A stretch of DNA of 29,127 nt, taken from assembly GCF_050864855.1 (NCBI RefSeq), contig NZ_JBOZWW010000007.1, positions 1 to 29,127 of the forward strand, given 5' to 3'. The DNA comes from Cardinium hertigii_C (GTDB taxonomy: Bacteria; Bacteroidota; Bacteroidia; Cytophagales; Amoebophilaceae). The translations under genes and the position numbers were made by a program. Of the stretch, positions 1-8,882 are shown piece by piece (the stretch's first letter is position 1; the number at the start of each line of letters is the position of its first letter). The notes below the pieces were generated by a model that saw nothing but the letters and a program-made list of their open reading frames with translations, made no database searches and was not told the origin of the DNA.

Positions 1-1270
<1,270 letters not shown>

Positions 1271-1455
1271 ATTATTTATTAACGGTATTCTTAGGTAATT
1301 GATATAATTACTAAGAATGATTTTTTGAGTTACACAACTTCTTCTCACTCATGTTTAATAATGAGTTTCTTACCTACATTTATTTCAAAGAACTAAAACT
1401 AAGCCAAAATTAAAGTGCCACTTTTTTACCAGTTGGCGCGCTACCTTGACTAGCT
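1271..1455 (-). promoter_or_regulatory. 16S rRNA leader with boxA-like element and hairpins
   Basis: This is the stretch between the predicted transcription start and the mature 16S 5' end. On the minus strand it carries AGTTCTTTGAAA (1383-1394), which resembles a boxA antitermination element. An almost perfect inverted repeat lies at 1287-1318 (14-nt and 13-nt arms around GAT), only about 17 nt before the 16S. A smaller one (ACTCAT/ATGAGT, 1347-1366) lies upstream. The hairpin next to the 5' end could be part of the processing stem, but the partner 3' flank is not in the window. Confidence 0.55.
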
Positions 1456-1461
1456 TTGAAA

Positions 1462-1491
1462 CAAAGATACGTACTTTTTTATAATTTCCAA
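1462..1491 (-). promoter_or_regulatory. Predicted 16S rRNA promoter (Bacteroidota type)
   Basis: On the minus strand TATCTTTG (1462-1469) is an exact match to the Bacteroidota -7 consensus TAnnTTTG. A TTG (1489-1491) lies 19 nt upstream as the -33 element. The spacing fits the known 19-21 nt. Transcription would start near 1455, giving a leader of about 185 nt. No second exact match is seen upstream, so a single promoter is inferred. Confidence 0.6.
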
Positions 1492-1625
1492 TAAACCTTC
1501 CAACAATAAAGCAGAAAAATTTTTAGTTATTTTACAAAATACCTAATAATCAAATGATTAAGTTTATATATTGGATTGAAAAATCATTACAAATTAATAT
1601 AGCATAAGCACTACTTAACTATTGA

Positions 1626-1739
1626 AATGTACATATAGAAGCGGTGATTAAAGGATTCAAAATTTGGACAGATCAGGGGTTGGTATATCACCTAATGGCC
1701 TGTGCTTTGGGAACCGCTACTAAAAAATTAACTGTGTAG
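1626..1739 (+). other. Short coding-like fragment, unrecognised
   Basis: One plus-strand frame is open from 1626 to a TAG at 1737-1739 (37 codons). A possible GTG start lies at 1644 and no ATG sits near its beginning. The predicted C-terminal half (GLVYHLMACALGTATKKLTV) looks protein-like rather than random AT-rich translation, and it ends 10 bp before the end of the convergent 1749-4628 gene. It may be the tail of a decayed gene or a chance frame. I do not recognise a family. Confidence 0.2.
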
Positions 1740-1748
1740 ATGGAGCCA

Positions 1749-4628
1749 TTAACAGCCTTTAGGATTAAAATCTATACTCAAATGAGGCATTTCAGGGCTG
1801 AAAATCCAATGATCATTTATCTTTTCTAACCAAGGGAAATCGATAGAAATATGAATAGGATAAATATTTCTATTAGAGAGTAATTTACTTGAGAAATTAA
1901 ATTCTAGGCCAAAGGTATCGGGATTTTGGTTGGTATCTAGCGTTGAATAATAACCATTTATCCATATATCCTTTAAAAACCAAATGAGTGGTATGCCACA
2001 CTCTGGATAGGCTAAGGGCAAACCATATTTAAGTTTAACGTTTTTAACCATGTCCTTCCAATTCCACTTATTGTGTGGATTTTTGAATCTTTCAAGTTGA
2101 ATAATTGGATCTAAAGTAACAATAAAATAGTGGTGGTGCTGAATCCCTGGAAAATAGAGTGCTAAATTAAAATAACATGTTTTTTTATAGTTATTAAAGT
2201 ACAGATTATTTCCATAAAAATCTCGAGGGGTACAAAACCCTATATGAAGTACTTGCATCCAGGGTGGATATCTATCTCTTTTACTTTGCATGGAGTGATT
2301 GTTTATTTTAAATAAATACTCTGTATCACAATAGCTTTTTTCATCAAAAGCCTGTTTGAAATTCCAAGTAACTTGTAAAGATGCTTTGCCTAAGCAATTT
2401 CCTAAAGTAAAGTAATGAGGTAGTTTTATACCTAACTCTAATATTTTTTCCCAATATAGACCTGTTTTTTGCATTAAGTTAGAAGCATAATTATACTGAT
2501 TATATGCACCTGAAATCCTTACCTTAAAGACTGGATAAAATCTTCTATACCTTGCGTATAAGCCTATTTTAGTGATTAGAGGTTGATTTTTAGGTTGAAT
2601 CAATAGGCTAAAATAAGGGGTAACTTTTAGATCATCTTGTAAGTTTACTAATGTAACAGGCGTGATAAGTAGTGACTTATTCTTCCAATTGGGTTCTAAA
2701 TTTATGCCCTTATAACCGATATTATTTATTCCAAAACAGTATTTAGTAAGCGGATATTGATGGTTGGGCACTTTTTCCAAAATATCACCATTCTTTTCTT
2801 GTAGAACCAATGGTTCGTAGTAAGTTACAGACCTATCCTCTACTTCTTTCAGAGGTGTCCACAAAAGAGGATCAAAAGGCATAGCGGCTATTTCCATACC
2901 ATTTTTAGTATAATCACTGAAAATAAGTTGATTGGTTATAGGGTCTACCATTCCCAAATAGGCTCCATATTTTCTTGAAGTAACTTGAAAACAAGCTTGA
3001 GTAGGTAGATGCATGGCATAAATATTATCAATGCCATTATAGGAACTGTTATAGAGTAAATAGTCTTTATATACCTTGGGATAACTTCTATGCTCATAGG
3101 TGTAAGGCAAGAGTATTTCTGTTTTACCTGTATCCGTATTGATGCGTACAATACTATTTTTTTGGTCTTTGGTTTTTACCACTACTATCTCTGACGCACC
3201 AGACCAACTAGGCGTTAAATAATAAGCATTATCCGGATTATCTATTTTTTTAACCACCTTACCTGACTTTGTTTCTAAGACAACTAAAAAATGGTTACTG
3301 GCTTTATCAGATGCTACGGCAACCAGTTGGCGGGTATCAGAACGCATAGCTAGTGCATTATACCTACTGCTTGCTACAAGGGTTCGTCTTTTTCTCTGTT
3401 TAAAATCATAATACTGTAACCGCATGGTATACCGTTTTCCTTTCCAAGGATGGCGACAGCTTTCTAACCAAACTGCACAGCCCTGCCCAATAGCAAAATT
3501 AGATGGAACAAACCTATCACTCATATTTATAAAATAAAATATAGTTTTATCCTTCCGAAAAGGTGAAACTATATTTTTTGGTACGGTCGGCTCAGAAGAC
3601 GTAATCGCAACCTGTACCAATTGATCACGCAATCCTATACCTCTTTTACATGCCATCAATTTACCTGATGGGTCAATAAATGGCTGCATATAATCAAAAC
3701 TATGCCCTGCTTTCTTAAGGGTAAGTTGGGTAGCAGGCGTAATTTTTAGTCCTTCTAACTGTTTTTGCCAACCAAGCAATAATTCTTGATTCATATCATG
3801 GTATACTTTCAGTATCGACTTTTTAGTAACTTTTTTTACCGCATGATAAAATCCAAAAAAAGGCATGCCTTGGATGGTTTTTTCAAAAATAGATTTGATA
3901 GCATCTGAACCATAATTTCTTCGGATATGTGTAGTAAAGTAATAACCTATATGATATTCAGATGTTATCTCATGTTTCAATGAGCCAAATATTTGTCTTT
4001 CAAAACTAGGTGCGCCACGTTCTAGAAGGTTAACTTTGTATAATTTTTCCCATCCAGGTAAACGCCCTCGACCACTTTTTGTAAGTGCTGTTTCTATACC
4101 AACTGCATCACCTTCTTTGAAAAAAGGGGGGATACTGGAATAATGAACCAAATTGCCGAAAAAATACAAAGGCTTGAGCCAAAAAGGTGCATTATGGTAT
4201 TCAATACTATGTTGTACTGCATGTCTAAACTCATGTATACACAACATATTTAACCAATCTCCATTTCCAATAAAATAGGGATCATAGTCATACAAAGTAT
4301 ACATCTTTATATGACGTGGCATATTCGTAAAGAACGCGTTACACTCCGTAGATTGGTTATCGATCCATAAACGAATAGGACTGGGATATACCCCCAATGT
4401 TTTACAGACAGGTTTATATATGGTTTCTAACGTGTTCGCTATACGCTCTGCAGAGCTGGTCACACTCCTATAAAAGCCTATATTGAAATGAGGTGTTTTT
4501 ATTTTTTGCATTTGCTTAGCATGGCTTAAAAAGCCAAACAATGCAAAGCATATGCAATGGATAATTGTAATCAAATACTTTTGTTTTTTTTGTTTAAAAG
4601 CAATTGAGAAAAAATGATACAGAAACAT
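1749..4628 (-). CDS. Exported HExxH metallopeptidase-like protein with TolB-type propeller region
   Basis: This encodes a 959-residue protein. A hydrophobic segment at residues 18-36 is probably a signal peptide, so it acts in the envelope or outside the cell. HEFRH at 132-136 is an HExxH zinc motif. PPFFKEGDAVGIET (167-180) supplies a downstream glutamate in the P-x-x-x-EG-x-A pattern of peptidase-MA-like gluzincins, with E172 as the likely third ligand. Residues from about 330 to 640 show repeated strand-rich units with D-G/S-N turns, as in WD40-like/TolB (PD40) propellers. The last 300 residues are aromatic-rich and strand-like and could be a barrel or another beta domain. Bacteroidota encode large proteins that combine these parts, with unknown substrates. 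The gene stands alone between the 16S promoter and the divergent rpsU. No convincing promoter was found. Zinc peptidase activity is inference. Confidence 0.65.
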   Translation of the reverse strand: MFLYHFFSIAFKQKKQKYLITIIHCICFALFGFLSHAKQMQKIKTPHFNIGFYRSVTSSAERIANTLETIYKPVCKTLGVYPSPIRLWIDNQSTECNAFFTNMPRHIKMYTLYDYDPYFIGNGDWLNMLCIHEFRHAVQHSIEYHNAPFWLKPLYFFGNLVHYSSIPPFFKEGDAVGIETALTKSGRGRLPGWEKLYKVNLLERGAPSFERQIFGSLKHEITSEYHIGYYFTTHIRRNYGSDAIKSIFEKTIQGMPFFGFYHAVKKVTKKSILKVYHDMNQELLLGWQKQLEGLKITPATQLTLKKAGHSFDYMQPFIDPSGKLMACKRGIGLRDQLVQVAITSSEPTVPKNIVSPFRKDKTIFYFINMSDRFVPSNFAIGQGCAVWLESCRHPWKGKRYTMRLQYYDFKQRKRRTLVASSRYNALAMRSDTRQLVAVASDKASNHFLVVLETKSGKVVKKIDNPDNAYYLTPSWSGASEIVVVKTKDQKNSIVRINTDTGKTEILLPYTYEHRSYPKVYKDYLLYNSSYNGIDNIYAMHLPTQACFQVTSRKYGAYLGMVDPITNQLIFSDYTKNGMEIAAMPFDPLLWTPLKEVEDRSVTYYEPLVLQEKNGDILEKVPNHQYPLTKYCFGINNIGYKGINLEPNWKNKSLLITPVTLVNLQDDLKVTPYFSLLIQPKNQPLITKIGLYARYRRFYPVFKVRISGAYNQYNYASNLMQKTGLYWEKILELGIKLPHYFTLGNCLGKASLQVTWNFKQAFDEKSYCDTEYLFKINNHSMQSKRDRYPPWMQVLHIGFCTPRDFYGNNLYFNNYKKTCYFNLALYFPGIQHHHYFIVTLDPIIQLERFKNPHNKWNWKDMVKNVKLKYGLPLAYPECGIPLIWFLKDIWINGYYSTLDTNQNPDTFGLEFNFSSKLLSNRNIYPIHISIDFPWLEKINDHWIFSPEMPHLSIDFNPKGC

Positions 4629-4919
4629 AAACAGCTAGTTAAGTGATAATAAACTTTTGTTGGAGATGAAATAAGATAAAAATAGAAAAATTAGTTTGAT
4701 ATCATTATACCTGAAAGTTAACGCCAACACATTAACCAAATATTTTCCCGATATATTAAAAAAGTTGTAAACATTGTTTTTTTAAGATGAAACATGGCCA
4801 AAACATATGGCAGTTCACTAAAACTACATACAATGGATATCCATCTTCACCTATCAATCCATAGCATTCATGAAAATAGCGGGTAACGCTTAAAAATAGC
4901 CTATTTTATTAAAAGCACC

Positions 4920-4950
4920 TTGTGCTTGCTCTATTTTTAGAGTAGATTTG
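4920..4950 (+). promoter_or_regulatory. Predicted rpsU promoter
   Basis: TAGATTTG (4943-4950) matches the TAnnTTTG -7 element, with TTG (4920-4922) 20 nt upstream as the -33 element. Predicted transcription begins near 4957, leaving a leader of about 44 nt. Two palindromes lie just upstream: ATGGATATCCAT (4833-4844) and AAAATAG-C-CTATTTT (4893-4907). They could be operator or terminator elements. Confidence 0.5.
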
Positions 4951-5000
4951 TAGTTAGATTTCATATGCTGTATCCAGTTTAATCACAAACCAAATAAAAT

Positions 5001-5195
5001 ATGATTGTTATAGAAGTAAAAGAAAACGAAGCAATAGATAGAGCACTTAAAAGATTTAAGAAAAAAGTAGAACGGGTAGGCGTACTCAAAGAAGCCAGGC
5101 AACGTATGGCCTATACGAAACCCACTGTAAGCAGAAAAGCGAAAAAATTGAAATCCATCTACAAATATCGCATGTTATATGGCCACAACGGCTAA
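5001..5195 (+). CDS. rpsU: 30S ribosomal protein S21 (bS21)
   Basis: This 64-residue, highly basic protein has the N-terminal S21 pattern (MIVIEVKENEAIDRALKRFK, then a basic helix with KEARQR near residues 30-35) and the usual Bacteroidota length. It is a small-subunit protein that sits near the 3' end of 16S rRNA. In Flavobacterium, bS21 helps hide the anti-Shine-Dalgarno tail, and rpsU translation has been linked to a Shine-Dalgarno site. Here the 20 nt before the ATG are A-rich without a GGAGG-like motif. xerC follows after 163 bp, an arrangement common in Bacteroidota. It has its own predicted promoter at 4920-4950. Confidence 0.93.
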   Translation: MIVIEVKENEAIDRALKRFKKKVERVGVLKEARQRMAYTKPTVSRKAKKLKSIYKYRMLYGHNG

Positions 5196-5345
5196 GTCTA
5201 GTATCTAGTTTGATCTGCAGTACTTTCAACTATATATTGAATAAATGGGAGCGTATGCATTAAGGCCAGATGCAGTCACGCATAGTTTACTTTTTTGACT
5301 ATTTTAGGATCGTTTATGGATAGCTTTTTTATCTTGCTAAAGCTT

Positions 5346-5353
5346 TATATTTG
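5346..5353 (+). promoter_or_regulatory. Candidate -7 element just upstream of xerC
   Basis: TATATTTG matches TAnnTTTG and ends 5 nt before the xerC ATG. If used, the transcript would start at or next to the start codon, giving a leaderless or nearly leaderless mRNA. No good -33 TTG is present at the right distance, so it may be chance in AT-rich DNA. Confidence 0.25.
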
Positions 5354-5358
5354 CGCTT

Positions 5359-6261
5359 ATGGATAATCAACAATTTCTTACCCTTTTTGTAACCCATTTA
5401 ACAGTAGAAAAAAGAGCAAGTCGACATACCATTACGGCCTATCAAACAGACCTAATTCAATTTATAAGCTACCTCTCTGGGTACATCTCTAAAAAAATAG
5501 TTACTGAAGTAACGGGACAGGATCTGCGTAACTGGATCATGTCTTTGGCTAAGGAAGGACTTACCCATTGTTCTATCAATAGGAAAATGGCAGCGATACG
5601 TAGTTTTTATACTTTTTTACAAAAAATATCCCTGACAACAGATTGTCCGACAGCCTCACTTAAAAGTCTAAAAGGGAAAGAAAGGTTGCCTATTTTTTTT
5701 CAAGAAAAGGAGCTGATTTCTTTCTTAGACCAACAGCCATTTCCCATTCATTTTGCTGGTTTGCGCGATTGGTTGATTTTAGAGCTGCTATATGGAACAG
5801 GTATGCGGCTGTCTGAACTAATAGCCCTTTCCCAAAAGGCCATCAACCTTACAGATGCAACTGTTAAGGTAATAGGGAAGCGCGATAAAGAACGGATCAT
5901 TCCTTTTCCACGACCACTTATACCGTTGATCACTGATTACATAGTAGAAAAAGAGCGAGTAGGTTATCATTCTTCCCCCCAACTCATCGTAACCGACCGG
6001 GGGAACCCCTGTTATCCTATGTTTATTTACAGGGTAGTAAAGAAATATCTAGCACCTACTACACGCGCTAGTCAACATAGTCCCCACATATTGCGCCATA
6101 CTTTTGCTACACACCTATTGGATAAAGGAGCTGATTTACAATCTATTAAAGAATTATTAGGCCATTCCAGTTTGGCAACTACTCAAATCTATACCCACAA
6201 TTCTCTGACGAGATTAAAAGAAATTTTTAAAAAAGCGCATCCTAGAGCAGAGGAAAGTTGA
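5359..6261 (+). CDS. xerC: Tyrosine recombinase XerC/XerD family
   Basis: This 300-residue protein has the two-domain layout of Xer recombinases. Residues 1-90 form the SAM-like N-terminal DNA-binding domain, and residues 108-295 form the catalytic domain. All catalytic residues are visible: R150 (GTGMRLSEL), K174 (GKRDKER), H243 and R246 (HILRHTFATH), H269 (LLGHSSLATTQ) and the nucleophile Y278 (IYTH). Xer recombinases resolve chromosome dimers at dif during division. Its place after rpsU is typical of Bacteroidota and argues for the housekeeping enzyme rather than a phage or transposon integrase. XerC versus XerD cannot be decided from sequence alone. I see no dif-like site nearby. Confidence 0.9.
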   Translation: MDNQQFLTLFVTHLTVEKRASRHTITAYQTDLIQFISYLSGYISKKIVTEVTGQDLRNWIMSLAKEGLTHCSINRKMAAIRSFYTFLQKISLTTDCPTASLKSLKGKERLPIFFQEKELISFLDQQPFPIHFAGLRDWLILELLYGTGMRLSELIALSQKAINLTDATVKVIGKRDKERIIPFPRPLIPLITDYIVEKERVGYHSSPQLIVTDRGNPCYPMFIYRVVKKYLAPTTRASQHSPHILRHTFATHLLDKGADLQSIKELLGHSSLATTQIYTHNSLTRLKEIFKKAHPRAEES

Positions 6262-6289
6262 TGCCATGATATGTTTTTTAGCAGTGGCT

Positions 6290-6313
6290 ATAACCTAAAG
6301 TTGCATAGGTTAT
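6290..6313. repeat. Perfect 8-bp inverted repeat after xerC
   Basis: ATAACCTA (6290-6297) and TAGGTTAT (6306-6313) form a perfect stem with an 8-nt loop, 28 bp after the xerC stop. A T-run follows only at 6335-6340, so it is at best a weak terminator. It may also be a regulatory site for the exporter operon that starts at 6395. Confidence 0.35.
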
Positions 6314-6353
6314 ATGCTACCAAGGTAAATTATGTTTTTTGTACATTTTATAT

Positions 6354-6361
6354 TAGATTTG
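6354..6361 (+). promoter_or_regulatory. Candidate -7 element for the exporter operon
   Basis: TAGATTTG is an exact TAnnTTTG match 33 nt before the first permease ATG, the same octamer as in the rpsU promoter. No TTG is found 19-21 nt upstream, so the assignment is tentative. Its place at the head of a five-gene same-strand cluster supports it. Confidence 0.35.
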
Positions 6362-6394
6362 ATCAGTTGTTTGGTTAGTCCATTGTAGAGTCTT

Positions 6395-7603
6395 ATGCTT
6401 ATATATGCTTTAAAGGAGGCTGCCCAAAGCCTCAATACCCATAGATCCCGGACCTTCTCTATGGGCTTTGGCATATGGTGGGCTATTTTTATACTGGTGT
6501 TGATATTGGGTGTGGGCAATGGCTTTCACCGTGGTGTGTCCAATGCATTTGCAAAGTATGGCACGAAAACAATGGTTATTTGGGGGGGTAGCACTGCTGG
6601 TAGGCATCACCCTATTCCGACTACAATGGTTGGCAACTTTGCCAAAGCTTTTCCTGCTATTCAGCAGATTAGTCCTATGTTACGGTATAATAGTGACGTA
6701 ACGTATGCTGCCCAAAAGGTTAACGCACGGACTTTGGGATGTGACCCTTCCTATGCTTTATTAACCCATTTACCCATCCAGGAGGGGCGTTTTTTTACCA
6801 TACGTGATGCAGCAACTGTAAATAATATTTGCGTCATCGGCATAAACATTAAGGAAAAATTATTTGGTGCAACCTCTGCTATTGGGAAATACATTTTTTT
6901 GGGAGATATGGGCCTACAAGTAGTGGGTGTACTAGATGCATTTCGTGGAATGTATGGTGAATCCAATGCGTTATTGGTAACCAATAGTTTGTTTAAAAAA
7001 ATACTTCCTGAGTATAGTGATAATGTAGAGTCTATTCGCCTTACGTTGGTACCAACTGCTCGTGAAGAGATAGTAGAATCACAATTTCGTTCTTATTTTG
7101 CCCGCCACTTACATTTTGATGTGCAAAATACAAAAGGACTTGGTCTATTTAGCCTTACCAAACACGCCAATAAATTTCATAATTTTTTTAAAAATCTAGC
7201 TACTTTTAATGCAATTATAGGCATATGTTTGCTCCTAACTGGTATGGTAGGCATTAGCAATATGATGCTTGTGACCGTTCAAGAAAGAACACAAGAGCTG
7301 GCTATTCGCAGGGTATTGGGTAGTCGTTCTATAGAAATTGTGTTGATGATTTTATGCGAAACCATTATGGTAACTTTTGTAGCGGGTATGGTTGGCTTTA
7401 CAGCAAGTTTTTTGCTTATGCAGTTGTTAAATCAATGGCTCGTTCCATTATGTCAAACCTATTACCTATCTACCCTAAGGTGTTCGCCTGAGTCAATTTT
7501 TATCGGATTGGGATTAATTGCCTTAAGCAGCTCCTTAGCTGCCATTGTACCTGCCATCAGAGCGGTAAAGATAAAGCCTGTAGAGGCATTGAATCGTAAA
7601 TGA
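6395..7603 (+). CDS. ABC transporter permease, MacB/FtsX type (first of two)
   Basis: This 402-residue protein has the MacB-permease layout: an N-terminal membrane segment (about 22-44), a large periplasmic MacB-PCD-like domain (about 45-260), and three C-terminal membrane segments (about 270-290, 325-350, 370-390). The cytoplasmic loop ERTQELAIRRVLGSRS after the second membrane segment is the conserved FtsX coupling motif, and the protein ends with the typical IKPVEALNRK. There is no fused ATPase, unlike E. coli MacB. It starts a cluster with a second permease, fusion protein, ATPase and TolC-like channel. Such exporters drive substrates from the periplasm through the outer membrane. The substrate is not deducible. 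The start is chosen because it leaves the usual short cytoplasmic N-terminus. Confidence 0.88.
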   Translation: MLIYALKEAAQSLNTHRSRTFSMGFGIWWAIFILVLILGVGNGFHRGVSNAFAKYGTKTMVIWGGSTAGRHHPIPTTMVGNFAKAFPAIQQISPMLRYNSDVTYAAQKVNARTLGCDPSYALLTHLPIQEGRFFTIRDAATVNNICVIGINIKEKLFGATSAIGKYIFLGDMGLQVVGVLDAFRGMYGESNALLVTNSLFKKILPEYSDNVESIRLTLVPTAREEIVESQFRSYFARHLHFDVQNTKGLGLFSLTKHANKFHNFFKNLATFNAIIGICLLLTGMVGISNMMLVTVQERTQELAIRRVLGSRSIEIVLMILCETIMVTFVAGMVGFTASFLLMQLLNQWLVPLCQTYYLSTLRCSPESIFIGLGLIALSSSLAAIVPAIRAVKIKPVEALNRK

Positions 7604-7608
7604 TTTGG

Positions 7609-7651
7609 ATCGGATGGTTTTGTTTTTAATACCAAAATCTCCCTTTCCGAT
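7609..7651. repeat. Interrupted stem-loop between the two permease genes
   Basis: ATCGGA (7609-7614) pairs with TCCGAT (7646-7651), and TTTTG (7618-7622) with CAAAA (7633-7637), inside the 71-bp gap between the permeases. This gap is larger than the others near it in the operon. The structure might affect transcript stability or read-through. Evidence is complementarity alone. Confidence 0.25.
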
Positions 7652-7674
7652 AAACCGATTGTATATTTATATAT

Positions 7675-8880
7675 ATGTTTGGATATCAAAGTTTTTTAGA
7701 GGTTTTCCATAGCTTAAAAGCACATAAAATGAGAACCACTTTTACCGGATTTGGTGTAATGTGGGCAATGTTTATTTTGGTGCTTTTACAAGGAGCAGGT
7801 ACTGGATTTTACAATGGTATGGTAAAAAAATTTCAAAGCTATAGTAGCCAAGTGATGTCCATTTACGGAGGCCATGGATCAACTGGTACCATCCACCTAA
7901 CTGAACCACTCACAGACGAGCTAGCCGCTCATTTGAATGTTTTTGAACACATCATGCCTCTATTTTCAACCCATTGTTCCGTTATATATGGGCAAGCTGC
8001 ACATAAAACTAATATATTAGGGGTGCGTGTGGGCTATGAAAAAATGAAACATTTGGAACTGGTAGAGGGACGTTTTTTTACTGAACGTGATGCAGCACAT
8101 AAACTTCCAGTCTGCCTACTAGGTTCTAAAATAAAAACGAAAATATTTGGAAACCAATCAACAACTGGAACCTTTATCACAATAGATGGTACTACCTTCT
8201 ATGTGATTGGCGTATTAGAAGCAACTGCTGGTCAGGATGACAATCGGATCATTATCCCAAGCAGTCTATTTAAAGCATTGTTTCCGCATGATGGGGAAAG
8301 TATTAATTACATGATATCAACTTTAGCACCCAAACAAAATCCTATAAAGGTAGAAAAAAAAATTCGGGCTTATTTGGCTAGGCGGCTCAATTTTGAAGCG
8401 CAAGATAAACAAGCACTGTACATAAGACATCTATACAAAGAAGCCAGGCCTTTCCAGATACTATTTGTAGTGATGCAAGGATTTATTTGGTTCCTCGGTC
8501 TCTGTTTTTTAGTGAGTGGAGTGGTAGGTATAGGTAATATGATGCGTGTGGTTGTAAAGGAGCGTACACAAGAATTGGCCATTCGTAAAGTGATGGGTGC
8601 GCAATCAAGCGATATTATGGGGTTAATTTTACTAGAATCGATCATCATTAACTTCATTTCTGGTGTCTTAGGACTGGGAATCGGTATAAGCATGCTCCAG
8701 TGGATGAATACCTATCTATTGCCTATTATTGAAAAACATGGCATCGCTCATTTTGAATTTCACTTTTCTATGGTTGTATCTGCTTTAATTGTTTTGATAT
8801 TATCTGGTTCTCTAGCCGGCATTATCCCTGCAAAAAGAGCACTATACATTAAGCCAATAGATGCTTTAAATAATGAATAA
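7675..8880 (+). CDS. ABC transporter permease, MacB/FtsX type (second of two)
   Basis: This 401-residue protein is a paralogue of the preceding gene. It has an N-terminal membrane segment (about 24-44), a periplasmic domain with the same GRFFTERDAA element (GRFFTIRDAA in the first permease), and three C-terminal membrane segments. The coupling loop reads ERTQELAIRKVMGAQS and the end reads IKPIDALNNE. The two permeases are similar but clearly diverged, which suggests a heterodimeric membrane core sharing the ATPase at 9979-10638. The stop is 2 bp before the fusion-protein start, so translation is probably coupled. No ATP-binding motifs are present. Confidence 0.88.
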   Translation: MFGYQSFLEVFHSLKAHKMRTTFTGFGVMWAMFILVLLQGAGTGFYNGMVKKFQSYSSQVMSIYGGHGSTGTIHLTEPLTDELAAHLNVFEHIMPLFSTHCSVIYGQAAHKTNILGVRVGYEKMKHLELVEGRFFTERDAAHKLPVCLLGSKIKTKIFGNQSTTGTFITIDGTTFYVIGVLEATAGQDDNRIIIPSSLFKALFPHDGESINYMISTLAPKQNPIKVEKKIRAYLARRLNFEAQDKQALYIRHLYKEARPFQILFVVMQGFIWFLGLCFLVSGVVGIGNMMRVVVKERTQELAIRKVMGAQSSDIMGLILLESIIINFISGVLGLGIGISMLQWMNTYLLPIIEKHGIAHFEFHFSMVVSALIVLILSGSLAGIIPAKRALYIKPIDALNNE

Positions 8881-8882
8881 AA

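Noticed and set aside
1640..1718. tRNA-like or small RNA fold from AGCGGT/ACCGCT arms
   Set aside because: Arms are only six bases and no anticodon or T-loop pattern is present.
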